Made by a program: the position numbers and the translations under genes. A stretch of DNA of 64,000 bases, from positions 62,001 through 126,000 of the forward strand of contig JAPDRN010000036.1 of NCBI GenBank assembly GCA_030247855.1, written 5' to 3'. The stretch's first letter is position 1, and every line of letters starts with the position of its first letter. The DNA comes from Knufia peltigerae. Its lineage: Eukaryota > Ascomycota > Eurotiomycetes > Chaetothyriales > Trichomeriaceae. The notes under the pieces are model-generated. The model searched no databases and was not told the origin of the DNA. It saw nothing but the letters and a program-made list of their open reading frames with translations. Positions 45,246-57,143 of this stretch are shown here, one piece after another.

Positions 45246-47359
45246 TCAGGCCATTTTGTTGGCATCCTGTATGGGCACCTTCACTCCCGTTCCTTCACTC
45301 CCATCATCCAGACTCTTTTTGTCCTTTTCTTTTTCGTTAAGGATTGCCGCACCCAGAGGCAAACCTTTATCTTCGGCCTCGACGGCACTCATGACACCGG
45401 TTTGGGGGCCGGTGAAGTTTTTCCTCCCGTCAAAGACCCAAGTCACGACGCTGATCAGACCGATGATTCCGAAGGCGGCACTGCAATAGTTCATGTTGTC
45501 GGCCGTGACGGGGCCCGCCTGGGGGAAGTTGAAGTCGATGCCGGCAAAGACCAAGAACACCAACCCGACGGCGTTGACCAGGGGGCTCCACTTGCCCAGG
45601 GTGTAGGCGCCCGGGATGGTCTTTTCGTGGCCGGTGAAGTAACTCCACAGGCGGACGAAAAGCGGCATGGCGTAACTGACGTAGAAGCCGAAGGTGGCGA
45701 TGGAGATGACGGTGCTGAAGCCTTCGTAGCTGGCAAAGTAGATGCTGTTGAGTCCCATCTGGATCGCGCAGCACAGGAGGATGCTGTAGACGGGGACCTG
45801 GGATTTCCTGTCGACCCTGGCAAAGACGCCGGAGAAGGGCAGGCCGTGGTCGCGCGCGAAGGCCCACAGGGCCCGGGAGCCCTCGGCCATGAGGCTGTTG
45901 GCGCAGATCAGGACGATGACGGTGACGAGGCTGGCGAGCGCCGTGGCCCCGCTGGTGCTGCCGGTCGAGTCGTGGAAGATCTGGATCAGGGGTACGCCGG
46001 TGCTGGTGTTGGCCGTGGCCTCGAGGTCGCCGATGCAGAAAAAGGCCGAGATCAAAAAGACGAAACCGGTAAAGGCGCCGAGGAAGACGGAGAGGATGAT
46101 GGCCTGCGGGGCCTCTTTGGCCGGGTTGAGCATTTCTTCGGTCATGCTGAGGATGGATTTGACGTGTTAGTAACCTCGTGTGAACAGCAAGGAAAGGTGA
46201 TGATGATAAGAGGGGGGGAGGGAAAGGGAGAGGGGTAGTGTAGTAGGTGGTAACTTACTGCGCAGGAGCATCATAACAACACATTCCAAACAAGGTCTGC
46301 AAAAGACCAATCATGACGCCCATCCCCGCCGAAGAGAACCCCGTCTGGTTCTGAAAGTCCTTGAACACGAAGCTGGCGGATTGTTTGTGGTCGTTGCAGG
46401 CCAGGATGGTGATGATGACGACGAAAAAGGACACGACGTTCCAGATGACGGCGAAGGTGGAGATTTGGTTCAGGTAGCGAGACAGGAAGATGTTGACGGT
46501 CGCGGCGGTCAGAGCCATGAGGTAAGTCACGAGGACGCAGTGCCACCTTTGGATCTCGTAGTCGGGGTAATTGAGGTTCGCCATCCCCAGGAGAAAGTTG
46601 GATCCGATCTGTAGTATTACGAGGGCCCAGTGTCAGCGGGAGTAAGCACAGTTTGAAAAAGGAGACCAGAGAGAGAGAGAGAAGACTGACAAAGTTATTG
46701 ACCGCTCCCATGGCGACGATACCGGTACACATGAACCATCCCGTCACCCACGCTGCTCCTCGAGCGTACTTGGGAGGGGCCAGGATGGCCACCCAACTGT
46801 ATTGTCCACCTGCCGTGGGGTATGCCTGTGTATGGTTGTGGTTGTGTCAGCGGCGATTCTATTCCTCATAGAGTACGAAACAGATATGACGCTGGAGAAG
46901 TCATGGGCAAGATAAGAAGGGTACTCACTGAACACATTTCTGCAAAGGAGTACGCCACCGTCAAAGACAACAGACATATACCCAGCCACGACCACACCAT
47001 GACCGGAGGACCACCGGACACGATACCGAGGATCAAAGTTCCGCCCAGGGCGGTCCAGCACGTCACGATGGAAAAGCTGAAGCCCACCATTCCGAGTAGA
47101 GAAAAGGATCGTTTGAGCTCTGTGTAGGAAGGGCAAAAAAAATGTCAGTGTGATGGTTTGAAGACGGTCAAAGTGGGCAGACAAGGATGGGGGAAGAAAA
47201 TCTTTGGGTCGAATTTGGTGTTAAGAATTCGAGGGAAGTTCATTTCATACCTTGTTCATAACCAAGTTTGGCGAGTTGAGCTTCATTTCCCAGGTTCGGG
47301 TCAAAAACTTGACTTTCTTTCCCACCATGGACGATGGACGACAATCGGCGCGCGGCCAT
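45246..47359 (-). CDS. APC-family amino acid/choline permease
   Basis: Five exons (47359-47251, 47119-46929, 46825-46691, 46608-46259, 46146-45246) encode 561 residues with about twelve membrane spans. The start of the transport core, SFSLLGMVGFSFSIVTCWTA, contains the unwound TM1 region. Other family landmarks are SGGPPVMVWSWLG, the AYPTAGGQYSWVA loop, and AHMTEEMLNPAKEAPQAI after TM6, which is a hallmark of the fungal GABA/choline (Uga4/Hnm1) group. DGRKNFTGPQTG lies near the C-terminus. The substrate may be choline, GABA or a polyamine. It is convergent with the FHA kinase, 222 nt apart. The leader has a long purine/pyrimidine triplet tract. Confidence 0.92.
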
Positions 47360-47465
47360 GTTGTTGGTTGGTTGGTTGTTTGGTAGGTAGGGTATCGAGT
47401 CGACGTCCAATCGAGTAGAAGAATTACAAGTGGTTGGCCCGAGAGACTGTTGAAGTGATCACAAG

Positions 47466-47511
47466 GCGGAGGAGGAGGAGGAGGAGGAGGAAGAGGAGGA
47501 AGAGGAGGAAG
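47466..47511. repeat. GGA/AGG triplet tract
   Basis: A purine run made mainly of GGA units with a few GAA. In the permease transcript it would read as a CCT-rich pyrimidine tract about 110 nt before the ATG. Confidence 0.9.
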
Positions 47512-48367
47512 GGCGTGTCGCCAGGTCGGAGGGGAAGAATGGGGGAAAGGTAGAAGTTAGAAGTCGAAGGAAAGGATGAGACAGACAGGCAGATAGTAAA
47601 TAGTTGTGGTTCACAAAAAAAAAGAGGAAATGTACAGACTCTCAAAATAGTTTGTGAACAGGGAACTCGGTTAGATTAAATACTTACAGTGTACGGAGTA
47701 TATACATACATATTATATATGTATATACCGAGTACAAACCTTCTTGGTGACCCGTAACGAGAGACGGAATCAAAAGGGCGAGATCCTATTGGAATCTCTT
47801 ATCTTTGGGACAAGGGCGAGGAAGGACGATGGTGACGACGATGTCGGGCCATGTGCGAAGTGGAAACGATGAATGCGAGTGGGTTTGACCGCTCAACTGC
47901 ACCTCTTTACTCCGTGTACTCCGTTACGAGGTTCAAGAGATTCGTTATCGGTGATTCACGATTTGATGGGAGCGGAGTAAGTTTGGGTGGCGTAGGCAAG
48001 TCACCGTCCGTCCCTTTCGTAGCGGTTGCTGCCATCCATCGCTTGGGTTGTTTGGGGATGAAATTTCAGTCCACGGAGGGTACGGAGTAGTAGGGTAGTA
48101 AAAAGGAGATGAGCGACATACAAGAGTTCGAAAAAAAGGAAGACGAAGGAGTAGAGCGTCTTCGACCATCTCTTTTCTTTTATGGAGAATCAATAAAGGC
48201 TCAAGACGGGATGGCTGGACGGTGCCATGGGTCTCCTTTCTTTTTTTAAAGGTCTCAAGACGTTGATCTTCCACGCCGTCGATGCTTGTTACTTTTTTGG
48301 AGTGTCCAATCAACCCAATTCACCAGGAAATGATCTCTCTCTGTCTCTCTCGTCTGGTATTGAGAGC

Positions 48368-48394
48368 ATGATGATGATGATGATGATGATGATG
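48368..48394 (+). repeat. ATG triplet microsatellite, nine units
   Basis: Nine perfect ATG units followed by ACGACG. It is in non-coding sequence and likely length-variable between strains. Confidence 0.92.
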
Positions 48395-48940
48395 ACGACG
48401 AGTCCGTCTGTTGGAGGACAGGAGTTTCTTCTCATGCATGTGTCTCATCAACACGGCCCAGTGCAAGGCTGGAGGTCTTCACACCAAGCAACAACGTCTC
48501 ATTTCACATCCGCTGTATCTAGTTGATGTGGATTGCTGTGGATTTCGACCGAGACCCACGGACCTGGGAACCCAGAACGGAGATTCCCACTCCTTACATA
48601 TTAGACTTATCAGTATGGAAGACTCATACTGTACCTTGGTGGTTATCAATCTATTCATCTGCTTTTAGACATGATTTTATTAATTTCAATCGTCGTCGGG
48701 TTCTGTTACTCGTAGTTGCACTTCTAGACGACAACCTCTTCTCGAGTCATGAGCTAATCAAAGATTCCATTACCACTCACAACCTTATAAAAGTGTATAG
48801 AGAGAGAGAGAGTACCTTTACTTCCTTTGTAATAATCCAGATATCAATACTCTGTATCGTAACCTCCATCAAAGACATTTTCCTCCCTTTTAATATCCAA
48901 TCATTTCACTGACTCACACCATATACCACATCACACACAT

Positions 48941-48970
48941 ACACACACAAACACACACAAACACACACAA
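48941..48970 (+). repeat. 10-bp tandem repeat, three units
   Basis: ACACACACAA is repeated exactly three times, about 60 nt downstream of the SDR stop codon. Confidence 0.92.
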
Positions 48971-49031
48971 ACATAACCTCACAGAGTTACCTTAAAGGTA
49001 GGTAATCAAACATAGCTATATCCTGCCTCTC

Positions 49032-49874
49032 TCACTTCCTGCCGGCGGTGGCCATCTCATACCTCTCCCCGTACGCGTCCACCCACGCCTTGACCACGTC
49101 GCCCGCCGGGCCGGGCGCGATCATCTCCCTGCCCTCCCTCCAGCCGGTTTCCACCTCGTCCATGAACTCGTCCACGCTCATGGCCCTCTTGTTCTTGGCC
49201 TTGGTGTTGTCCCCGGGGTCGGTTCGTTCGCGGTGCAGGTCGGTCGTCACCGTCGGCGGGGCGATCTCCACGACCCTCAACCACCTCCCCCTCCGGCTGC
49301 CCCGGTACTGCGTCCTCAGGTTCATGGTGAAGAAGTGGACCCACGCCTTGGTCCCGTTGTACACCGGGTTGATGACGCTGCTGGGCAGGAAACCCAGCAC
49401 GCTCGACACGTTCATGATGACCCCGCCGTCCCGCCGGTCCAGCAGGTGAGGCAGGAACCTCAGCGTCAGGTGCATCACCCCGCGGATGTTGGTGTCGATC
49501 TCCTGGTCGGCCTTTTCCAGGTCGAACCCGTACTCCTGCGCGCCGTCCTCCCCGACCCCGGGGAACTGGAACGGCCGCTGCACGCCCGCGTTGTTCACCA
49601 AACAATTGACCTCGGGGTGCGCCGCGAGGATGCGCTCCGAAATGTCCACGACCGCGTCCGAGTTGCCCGTGTCGAGCACGTAGTACGCCGTCGCACCGAT
49701 CTCCGACGCCGTCCTCTCGAGTTTGGACTCGGTGCGGCCGACGATGATGACGCCCTTGCCGTGCCGGAGCAGCCGTTCCGCCATGGCCCGACCGATCCCA
49801 CCGGCGCCGCCCGTGATGACGGCCGTGTCGATGAGGTCCAGTGTCGATTGACTCACGGTTCGTGTATGTGACAT
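49032..49874 (-). CDS. Short-chain dehydrogenase/reductase
   Basis: A single-exon classical SDR of 280 residues from the chosen ATG at 49874 (MSHTRTV). The Rossmann motif TGGAGGIG binds NAD(P)H, with an Arg after strand 2 (IIVGRTESK) favouring NADP. NNAGV follows strand 4, and the active site has Ser in NVSSVLG and Tyr/Lys in YNGTK. ATG 49970 would add 32 polar residues and is less likely. Third positions are almost all G or C, so other frames are also open. The closest type I recall is the DltE-like oxidoreductase; substrate unknown. Confidence 0.88.
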   Translation of the reverse strand: MSHTRTVSQSTLDLIDTAVITGGAGGIGRAMAERLLRHGKGVIIVGRTESKLERTASEIGATAYYVLDTGNSDAVVDISERILAAHPEVNCLVNNAGVQRPFQFPGVGEDGAQEYGFDLEKADQEIDTNIRGVMHLTLRFLPHLLDRRDGGVIMNVSSVLGFLPSSVINPVYNGTKAWVHFFTMNLRTQYRGSRRGRWLRVVEIAPPTVTTDLHRERTDPGDNTKAKNKRAMSVDEFMDEVETGWREGREMIAPGPAGDVVKAWVDAYGERYEMATAGRK

Positions 49875-50776
49875 TTTGGGATCCCGATTCTGATGTTTGA
49901 TTTTTTGACCTTTGATTTCTTTCGTCTCGTGGTCCCTATTCCGTATGAGTTGCTTGACTCCCGCACGCAAAGTCGTTCCAGGCGATATGTACGAGTCGAC
50001 TGATTGTCACCTAAATAGCTGATTTACTTGTTCCTCGTATTTGTTTCCTCAGTGACAAAGACACAGCACACATATGGCTCAAAAATCAGATCCAAGACGG
50101 GCCGTGGGATGCGGGCAGGCAAAGCCTCTCAATTACACCCTCATGCCAATCACGAGAAACGAGAAACAAAAATCAAGACAATACAATGCAAAACGTGGTG
50201 TTGAGAGATCATAAGACAGGCTGGATGCCCAATCCGGAGATATCAGGTGACACTTTTGACTGTATATGTAGCTGATGACGTAATCGCATCCATTCCTCAA
50301 GTCACCCAACGAGAGGATCACAAGTTGGACTTTACTCCGTACACACCATTCAGTATAGAGTACATCAAGAATTGATCCACCTGTATCTAAGAAAAAGGTT
50401 GAATGATGTATTGGACGCGCGTCTGTCTATTACTTCAATCCTCCGAGGATCAAAGTCTTCTTTTGTACATCAAAACAAAAACCACTCATCAAATCACAAT
50501 CACAACATTTGATACCAGCCTCGATACTGCCAGCCAACCGTCCCTGTTCTCCCTAATGCAATGCCTCAATGCTTTTTTTGTGTTCTGAGGAGGGCAATAA
50601 AAGACATCGTCGAAGCCAATAACCCATAATGATACACAAGCAAAAAAAAAATAAAAGTTGCCAATCGACCCACTCACTATCCTCAGTGGACTCATCCCAT
50701 GGAGATTAAACCACATGTTCGTTTGTTCGAAGTCATTCCTTCAGACAGCTGGACTGAGATTCTTCGCTGTCTTCCA
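49875..50776. other. Intergenic, SDR promoter and INO80 3' flank
   Basis: About 0.9 kb between tandem minus-strand genes, with TACTCCGTAC at 50,333. The part next to INO80 has A-rich runs (50,643-50,655). No gene seen. Confidence 0.5.
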
Positions 50777-53700
50777 TCACATACCACCGCCCATGCCCAA
50801 ATCACCTTCAGCATCGATAATAGCCAGACGTTGTTTGGCCGTTTTGGCCTTCTTGCTGATTCCTTTTCCACCTCGAGATCCTAAACCCTTCTTGGGTCCT
50901 GGCGTCTCAGCACTGCTGACTGGCGTAGCTGCCCCCGAGGGCTTGGCTGAAGCATCATCAAAATGTCCTTCACCTGTGAAATAGTCAGTGGATGATTCAT
51001 GGGGACCAGAACCATATGCAAACTCACCTTCGTGATACATATCATCGAGACTCATCTCGGCCTTACGTCTGCGGGCGGCAGCAGCGGCCTGAGCCTTCTT
51101 GCTCTTCTTCTTAGTGTCCTCTTCTGGTTTCTCGGCATTTTCTTTCTCCTTTTGTTCGATAAGGGCAGCCTGGTCGTCGTCGGCGAGCCACATGGCAATA
51201 TCCTTGGTTCTGTTCTCACGGCGATCGCGGGTATTGAAGTCAACGCCTGCACCATCACCACCAGTGATGACGACACGTTGGACTTCTTCCTTCTGCATGG
51301 CGCGTTTACGAATACGCTCTTCGATCGTGCCGCGCGTGATGAGACGATATACCGTGACCTGCTTGGTTTGACCCAGTCGGTGGGCTCGATCCATGGCTTG
51401 TGAGTCAATGGTGGGATTCCAGTCAGAGTCGTAGAAGATAACGGTATCAGCAGAGGTCAAGTTGATACCTAAGCCACCAGCACGAGTAGACAGCAGGAAG
51501 ATGAAGATTTCCGGTCTGGTCTGGAAATCATGTACCGTGTCGCGACGATCCTCCAATTTCGTGCTACCATCCAGTCGACAATATTTGTAGTTCCGGTAGG
51601 TAAGGTATTCTTCCATTAGATCAATCATGCGCGTCATCTGGAAGTAAAGCAGCACACGATGACCACCATTCTTGAGCTCGCGAAGCAGTGCATCCAGCTT
51701 GGCGAGTTTGCCAGAGTCCGTGACGAACCGACGCATGGATGGAATCGAAATGTGAGTGTATCGGCCCTTCTGTGATTGTGGTTTCGGCATCATGCCCGAT
51801 AGTGGGAAATTCTCGGGAGCCACATCTTGCTGAAGCAACCTGGCTTCCACGTTCTCTTCCAATGGGTACAAAGTGCTTCTCACACCCATGTTGAACATGG
51901 TCAACTGTCGTTCAGAGATGGAAGATTGATCGAAAGCGCTGACCTCAATCGGTGGAGCCAATGCTGCAGGAATTGCAGCCGGCTCCAAAACAGAGTAGCC
52001 ATCATCTTCCAATGACCGTCTCGAGATGTTGCACAGCTGCGCAAGATTGGAATTGGGATCGAGCTCTGCAAGTGGCTGCCGAGGGCTGTTCTCCATGATA
52101 TTCAACATCGCGTGCGGAGGTGGCTGTGTTTCTTGATCATCAAAGATGGGTAGCGCACGCTTGGATTTCTTCTCAAGTCTGAGAGCACGCTCAAGAACAC
52201 CGTGATCTGCCGCATGGACTGCCTCACTGGGAGACGTATCCACGAAACGTAGAAACGAGAAAGCCCCATCATTTTCTGCAGACTTCTTCATGTACTCTGG
52301 AGTCCATATCCTCATGAGACCACCGACACCATTAGTCTTGAACCCAGCCCGACAGAACCCGGCCCGAGCGTTGTCAGGTCCTGCAATGTCTAGTCTGCCG
52401 ACATCATTGCATAGAACCCGTGGCAGGTCGTACTGGATCGGATTTCGCACGGAATAGGCGAGCTGGACAAAGAAGCCTTCTCGAAGGAAGGATGCAGTCT
52501 CGGCAAAGGTGGACATGGAGTATGGAGATGTCGTGTCCGCTCGTTCGAACAGATCGGGATGATTACAGACTTTCCGGAACTGCATCACCAAGTTCATCAA
52601 AGTCGCAGTATCTTGATCATCTCCAAGTGTTGCTTTCTCAATAAGATCCATGATGCTGATCTTGCTTCGAAGATTGGCGTAGTATGCTCGTTGTCTGTAT
52701 GTGAGCTCACAGAAGACGTCCTTCTCGACCTTGTCACCAAGTTCTTTCTGGACGTGAGCCTTGACACGACGCAACATGAATGGCTTGAGAATCATGTGGA
52801 GTCGCTTCAGCTGATCTTGATTGAGTTTGGTGTTACTCTGCGCATGGCTTTCTATGTCTTTAGAAAACCAATCGCTGAATTCGTCATGAGAATCGAAAAG
52901 TGTTGGCATGATGAAATGGAGCAACGCCCATAGTTCCTGCATATTGTTTTGGATAGGAGTACCGGTTAGAAGCAGACGGTTTCGACACTGGAATCCAAGC
53001 AAAGTCTTCCAACGCGAACTGCTAGAGGATTTGATGGCCTGGGCCTCGTCGAGGATCATGTACTGCCATCGGATCTTCTGGAAGTACTGAGCATCTTGAA
53101 CGACGAGCTGGTAGGAGGTTACCAGAACATGAAATTCGGAGTCTTTCGTGTAGGTGACGTGCTTCCGGTCCCAGAACTTTCGCAGAACCTTTCGATCCTT
53201 TGCATTGCCCCAGTACGGTAGAACCTTGATGGCTGGCACGAATCTTGTGATTTCCTGCTGCCAATTGTGCAGAGTCGAAGCAGGGGCAATCACGAGGAAA
53301 GGGCCCCAAACATTGTGTTGCTCTGCCAGGTAGCCCATGACCGAGATAGACTGTACTGTCTTGCCGAGACCCATTTCGTCTGCAAGAATGCCGTTGATAC
53401 CCTGCTCGTAAAGGTTGACCAACCAGTTCAGACCCTTCAACTGGTATTCTTTGAGCTGAGCCTGCAGCATCTTCGGCTGAGAGACCTGGACGTCTCCTGC
53501 CATGGTAGGGTTCGTGAAGTTCATGTCGCTAGAATCGAAAGCAGCCATGGGATCATCTCCATTGAAGTTCCGGGCTTTATCTTGAGCATCTTGTAGAGCG
53601 CTGGCAGCATTTGCCATTGCGGCTCTCTTGAGATTCGACTCGTCCTCAGCATCGAAATCAAGGTCCTCAAAATTGGTCATCTTGTGGTTGCCATGTTCGT

Positions 53701-56035
53701 GCGACAGGGCCATATCATCCATGGTGCGATTCTCCTTCGCATCAGAGGTACCCGCTTTCTCTCCCGAGCCGGAGATACTAGGATCATTGGTAGACGATTC
53801 AATCTCGTCCGTCTTGATCTTGCGCGAAATGAAATGCGAATAGATCTCGGTCTGCGAGATAAGGAAGTTGAGCTTCCGTTTCTGTCGATTCGCTTCGCGG
53901 TCTGCTTCGGCCTTCTTTGCATCTTCGATCTCTTTTCTCTCGGCCATCCGTCGAAGGTCACGCTCTTCTCGTTCGTTACGCTTCCAGAAGGACATCATCT
54001 CACGCATAACGCGTTTGGCTCGAGCTTGAGTGTCCTTCATGCTCTTGTTGGTACGCTCTTGCCATTTACGTGCCTGCTTGCTCGCCAGAATCGCGGTCTT
54101 GCGCATATTTTCTTGTTTGGTACCAAGCGACACCTGCTTGAGACGGTATACCTTGGGAATGTCTTTTCTGGCAAGGTCACGCCATATCTGCTCGTAGATT
54201 TGATTGTAACCCTTGGAGTCGTAGTTGATACCTTGCTGTGCGGCGGCGGCAGCAGCGGCAGCCTCTTCTTCTTCTTCCTTCTCCTTCTCCTTCTGCTTCT
54301 CTTTCTCCTTCTCCTTTTCTTTCTCCTTCTTTTTCTTTTCTTTGTCCTTGTCTTTGGACTTCTTGCCTTTTGTGGGAGCAACAGGAGTGTCGTCCTTAGG
54401 AGCAACGGCCACATCTTTATCGGTATCTTGCTGCATGGCAAGATATGCCGCCTCTGCGGCATCCTTCTCGGCTTGCTTCTTCTCCTTGGATTTCTTAAGT
54501 CGCGCAGACGGGGCCCCTGGCTCCTTCTTGGCTCTCTTTTTGGGAGGAGCTTCGCTAGGCTCCGGAGAACCGATCTGGAACGAGGACGTAACACCACCTT
54601 CATAATTGGGAGCAGGTGCTGAGACCTCGAGGTCTTCCGGTGGAGGTCCACCTTCGAGGAGTTCAGCAGTCTGTCGGATCCGAGCCTGCGATCTCTCAAC
54701 TTGTTTAAGGTATTTCTGTGCTTCTTCTTGGTCTTCTGCATTTCGAGCGCGTTCTTCAAGTTCCTCAAGTTTCTCTCTCTCGTTTCGGATCTGTTGCTCG
54801 CGACGTCGCTTTCTTTGCATATCCTTCTTGCGTTCCTTTTCGGTGGCGATGTCTTTGTCTGCGATCTCTTTGGCAGCGATAGGTTCGACCTGTGCACGGA
54901 AACGTTGAGCGGCATCGATGGCATGGGACTCAAAAGTTTTGATGAATGAATCGACGAGGTAATCTCGCCGACGCTGTCAAGTCCAGGTTAGCGAATGGAT
55001 CGCACTTTTTCACATTAACGTTTGACTTACCTTTCGCTTTCGTAACTCTGCCTCGCTGATTTCTGCCGCACGTTTCTTGCCTCGCTGTTTGTAGCGCTCT
55101 TTGAGCTCGTAGAATTCTACTTCATCTGCATCACTCATCGGTCCTTCATCAATCATGTTCATGGCTTTCAAGATCTTGTCGGCTTCGATCTCGGTCAAGG
55201 CCTTTCGTGGCTTGGAAGGCGCGACACGTTTTTTGGACACCGCTAATGGTTCTGGCTTTCTCTTTTCTCTAACGTCACCATTTGTCAGTGTCTTTGGGGT
55301 TTCCACCTCTTGCTGTTTGATGGCCAACGGCTTCTCAGGAGTGTGTTTTGTCGGTGTTGCAGGCCTCGGCGGTGGCGTTGATGGCCGTGGAGGTATCGTC
55401 TCAACAGGCTTCGGAGGTGGCTCATTGTTCGATGGTCCCAATATGCTAGCAAAAGACATCGGGTTGCTGGCTCGATCAGGCTTCTGCGGTCATTAGGTTA
55501 GTAAATTTTCGTGTTGCTTGAGCCAAATCAAACTTACGTCTTTCGACTGAGGACGCGACTCAGCGGAATAGTTCTCGGCGAATCTACCATTGCTCAGGCT
55601 CTGAGGTTCTCGCAAAGGTGATTGCTGCAAAGCCGAACCCGGAGGGTGACCGTGTGGAGGTGCATCAAATGGCGAGGCCATGCCAGGAGGCGGAGGTATA
55701 AGGCGGCCCGAGTATGTCCTCTGTAGGGGATACGGGGGACTTGAGGTCAAACCTTGCGGATATTGAGGAGGACCGTTGCCGACTGGGACGGGCGGAGGTG
55801 GAAGTCCATTCGGCGCAGGCAAGGGTGATGCTAATGCTGGTGGGCGACCATGATGCGGACTTTGCGCAAGAGATGCAGGTTGAAATGGTGGAGGAGTTTG
55901 CAAAAGGTGTTGTGGTGGAGGTATTTGAAAAGGTTCATGGCCAAAGAAAGGGCGATTTGGGTGAGTTGGTGAGTATGGTGGATACTGGTTCGACTGCGTT
56001 GGCGAACGAGCCGTGAATGGCGTCGATCCAGACAT
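50777..56035 (-). CDS. ino80: INO80 chromatin-remodelling ATPase
   Basis: INO80 is the motor subunit of the INO80 complex, which slides nucleosomes and handles H2A.Z in transcription, replication and repair. Four exons (56035-55538, 55483-55031, 54973-51028, 50973-50777) encode 1,697 residues. A Pro-rich N-terminus and a Lys/Glu-rich segment with an Ala run lead to the DBINO region ([20 protein letters not shown]). The Snf2 core shows [20 protein letters not shown], the DEAQ box [39 protein letters not shown], the long INO80 insert, [16 protein letters not shown] and [17 protein letters not shown]. Near the C-terminus a 54-nt in-frame intron (51027-50974) interrupts MYHEGEGHFDD; if retained it adds 18 residues without a stop. 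Confidence 0.97.
50974..51027 (-). other. In-frame 54-nt intron near INO80 3' end
   Basis: The donor is GTGAGT, the acceptor TTTCACAG, and a CACTGAC branch-like site lies 12-18 nt before the acceptor. The length is a multiple of three and there is no stop, so the ORF reads straight through. Removing it restores [13 protein letters not shown], which I recall as the conserved fungal INO80 sequence. Confidence 0.8.
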
Positions 56036-57143
56036 TGTCGCGATGAATCTGAGGTGAAATTCTCACGACTCTGTCTTCGGCCGCAGCCTGGTGTGATTTT
56101 TCAGTACGTATTTGAGTACCTCAGGCGTACAGTCTTTATCTATTGGCCTTTTCCGAAGTCTCCATTGCCCGGTCGAAACGTGTCAAGTGGTTTTCCAATG
56201 CAGCGCACCCGACGGCGACGGTCGTGGTGGGTTGTGTCTGTTTGTGATTTTGAGGCTTTCAATTTCGTGTCTTCGCGCTCCCGCAAAAGCCGGGCGGGTT
56301 AACGGGTGAAGTCGTGTCACAGAATCTCAATCGTTCAAGGGGTTTGCGACATTATTTGACGAGGGCAACGATGTCGTGTTGTCGCGCAACAGTGGTAGAG
56401 GGGATGATGGTGTCGGGATGGGTCGATGATGAGAAAAGTCAGAGGTGGATGAAAGGGAGTGGTGGTGATGTAGGTAAAAATGGAATCATCGTTGGTCACC
56501 GAAGGGTGCAATCACAAAGCCCAAGCTTGTCTGCCGCAGACTGCTGCAATCATCTTCACAAAAGCGAGGCAGTGGAAGTGTCACGTGATTCGTTCCATTT
56601 CTATACAACTTTTCTACAGACGCGTATCTGGTGTTGGTGGAAGAGGCGGCGAGAGGGTGCCCGTTGACAAGATTTTCTTCAATTCCTTCAATGCGTAGTC
56701 CTTCACTCTTGCTTGTTTCATGGTGAGCCCGGTGTGAACAAAATCCCATGACCGGATTGAAGCGAAGCGTGACAGACAGGAAAAAGCCTCCACCATGGCC
56801 TCTTTCTGACTGTCATTGCCCTGCACCGCGCCCGCAAGTAAGTCAAATCGGCAGCACCTTTGTCTTTAGCCCCGCCAAGCATGCGCCATACCAAATTGGT
56901 CTAACCACCACTTCGAGAACTTGAGTTGTTACTTGTAGTCCGTACTGCGAGACTCTCAGCTACGCGTAAAGAGAGTCCCTGCAATAACTTCCGAGTGTCC
57001 CTTAAAGCTGTCGTATCAGCCCGAACAGTTACATTCCCCATTGCATTGTCATCTTTTGATACCCGTACAATAGCCACACCTGCAAAATACATAATTCCAT
57101 ACGGAGAATCTCTGTGACATCTCAACTTGGGCCTACAGTCCCC
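56036..57143. other. Divergent region INO80 / PIN4
   Basis: About 1.1 kb between divergent starts. It holds a TCACGTGATT word near 56,580 and a minus-strand frame at 56,614-56,826 listed separately. Otherwise promoter-like sequence. Confidence 0.5.
56614..56826 (-). CDS. Small ORF of unknown function, doubtful
   Basis: A 70-codon frame starting MQGNDSQKEAMVEAF has globular-looking composition in its first 50 residues (VKDYALKELKKILS) and a Pro-rich end. I recognise no family. It sits in the shared promoter region of INO80 and PIN4, so it may be chance. No splice or start context supports it. Confidence 0.2.
   Translation of the reverse strand: MQGNDSQKEAMVEAFSCLSRFASIRSWDFVHTGLTMKQARVKDYALKELKKILSTGTLSPPLPPTPDTRL

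Larger units (their letters stand above)
47360..49031. other. Permease leader/promoter and SDR 3' flank
   Basis: About 1.7 kb without a gene. It holds a GGA triplet tract (47,466-47,511), a TA-rich run (47,703-47,727), an ATG triplet run (48,368-48,394), a threefold 10-bp tandem (48,941-48,970) and three to four TACTCCG words (47,691, 47,908, 47,917, 48,080). No ORF is convincing. Confidence 0.6.

Noticed and set aside
45123..46238. 371-codon plus-strand frame rich in Gly, Asp and Glu
   Set aside because: It is the complement of the GC-rich last exon of the permease, which has membrane spans and family motifs on the minus strand.
49233..49871. 212-codon plus-strand frame
   Set aside because: A by-product of high GC in the SDR; composition is Arg/Pro/His-rich with no domain.
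53684..54622. 312-codon plus-strand frame with Leu/Phe runs that resemble membrane spans
   Set aside because: It is the antisense of Lys/Glu codons in INO80 (AAG/GAG read backwards as CTT/CTC), not a membrane protein.
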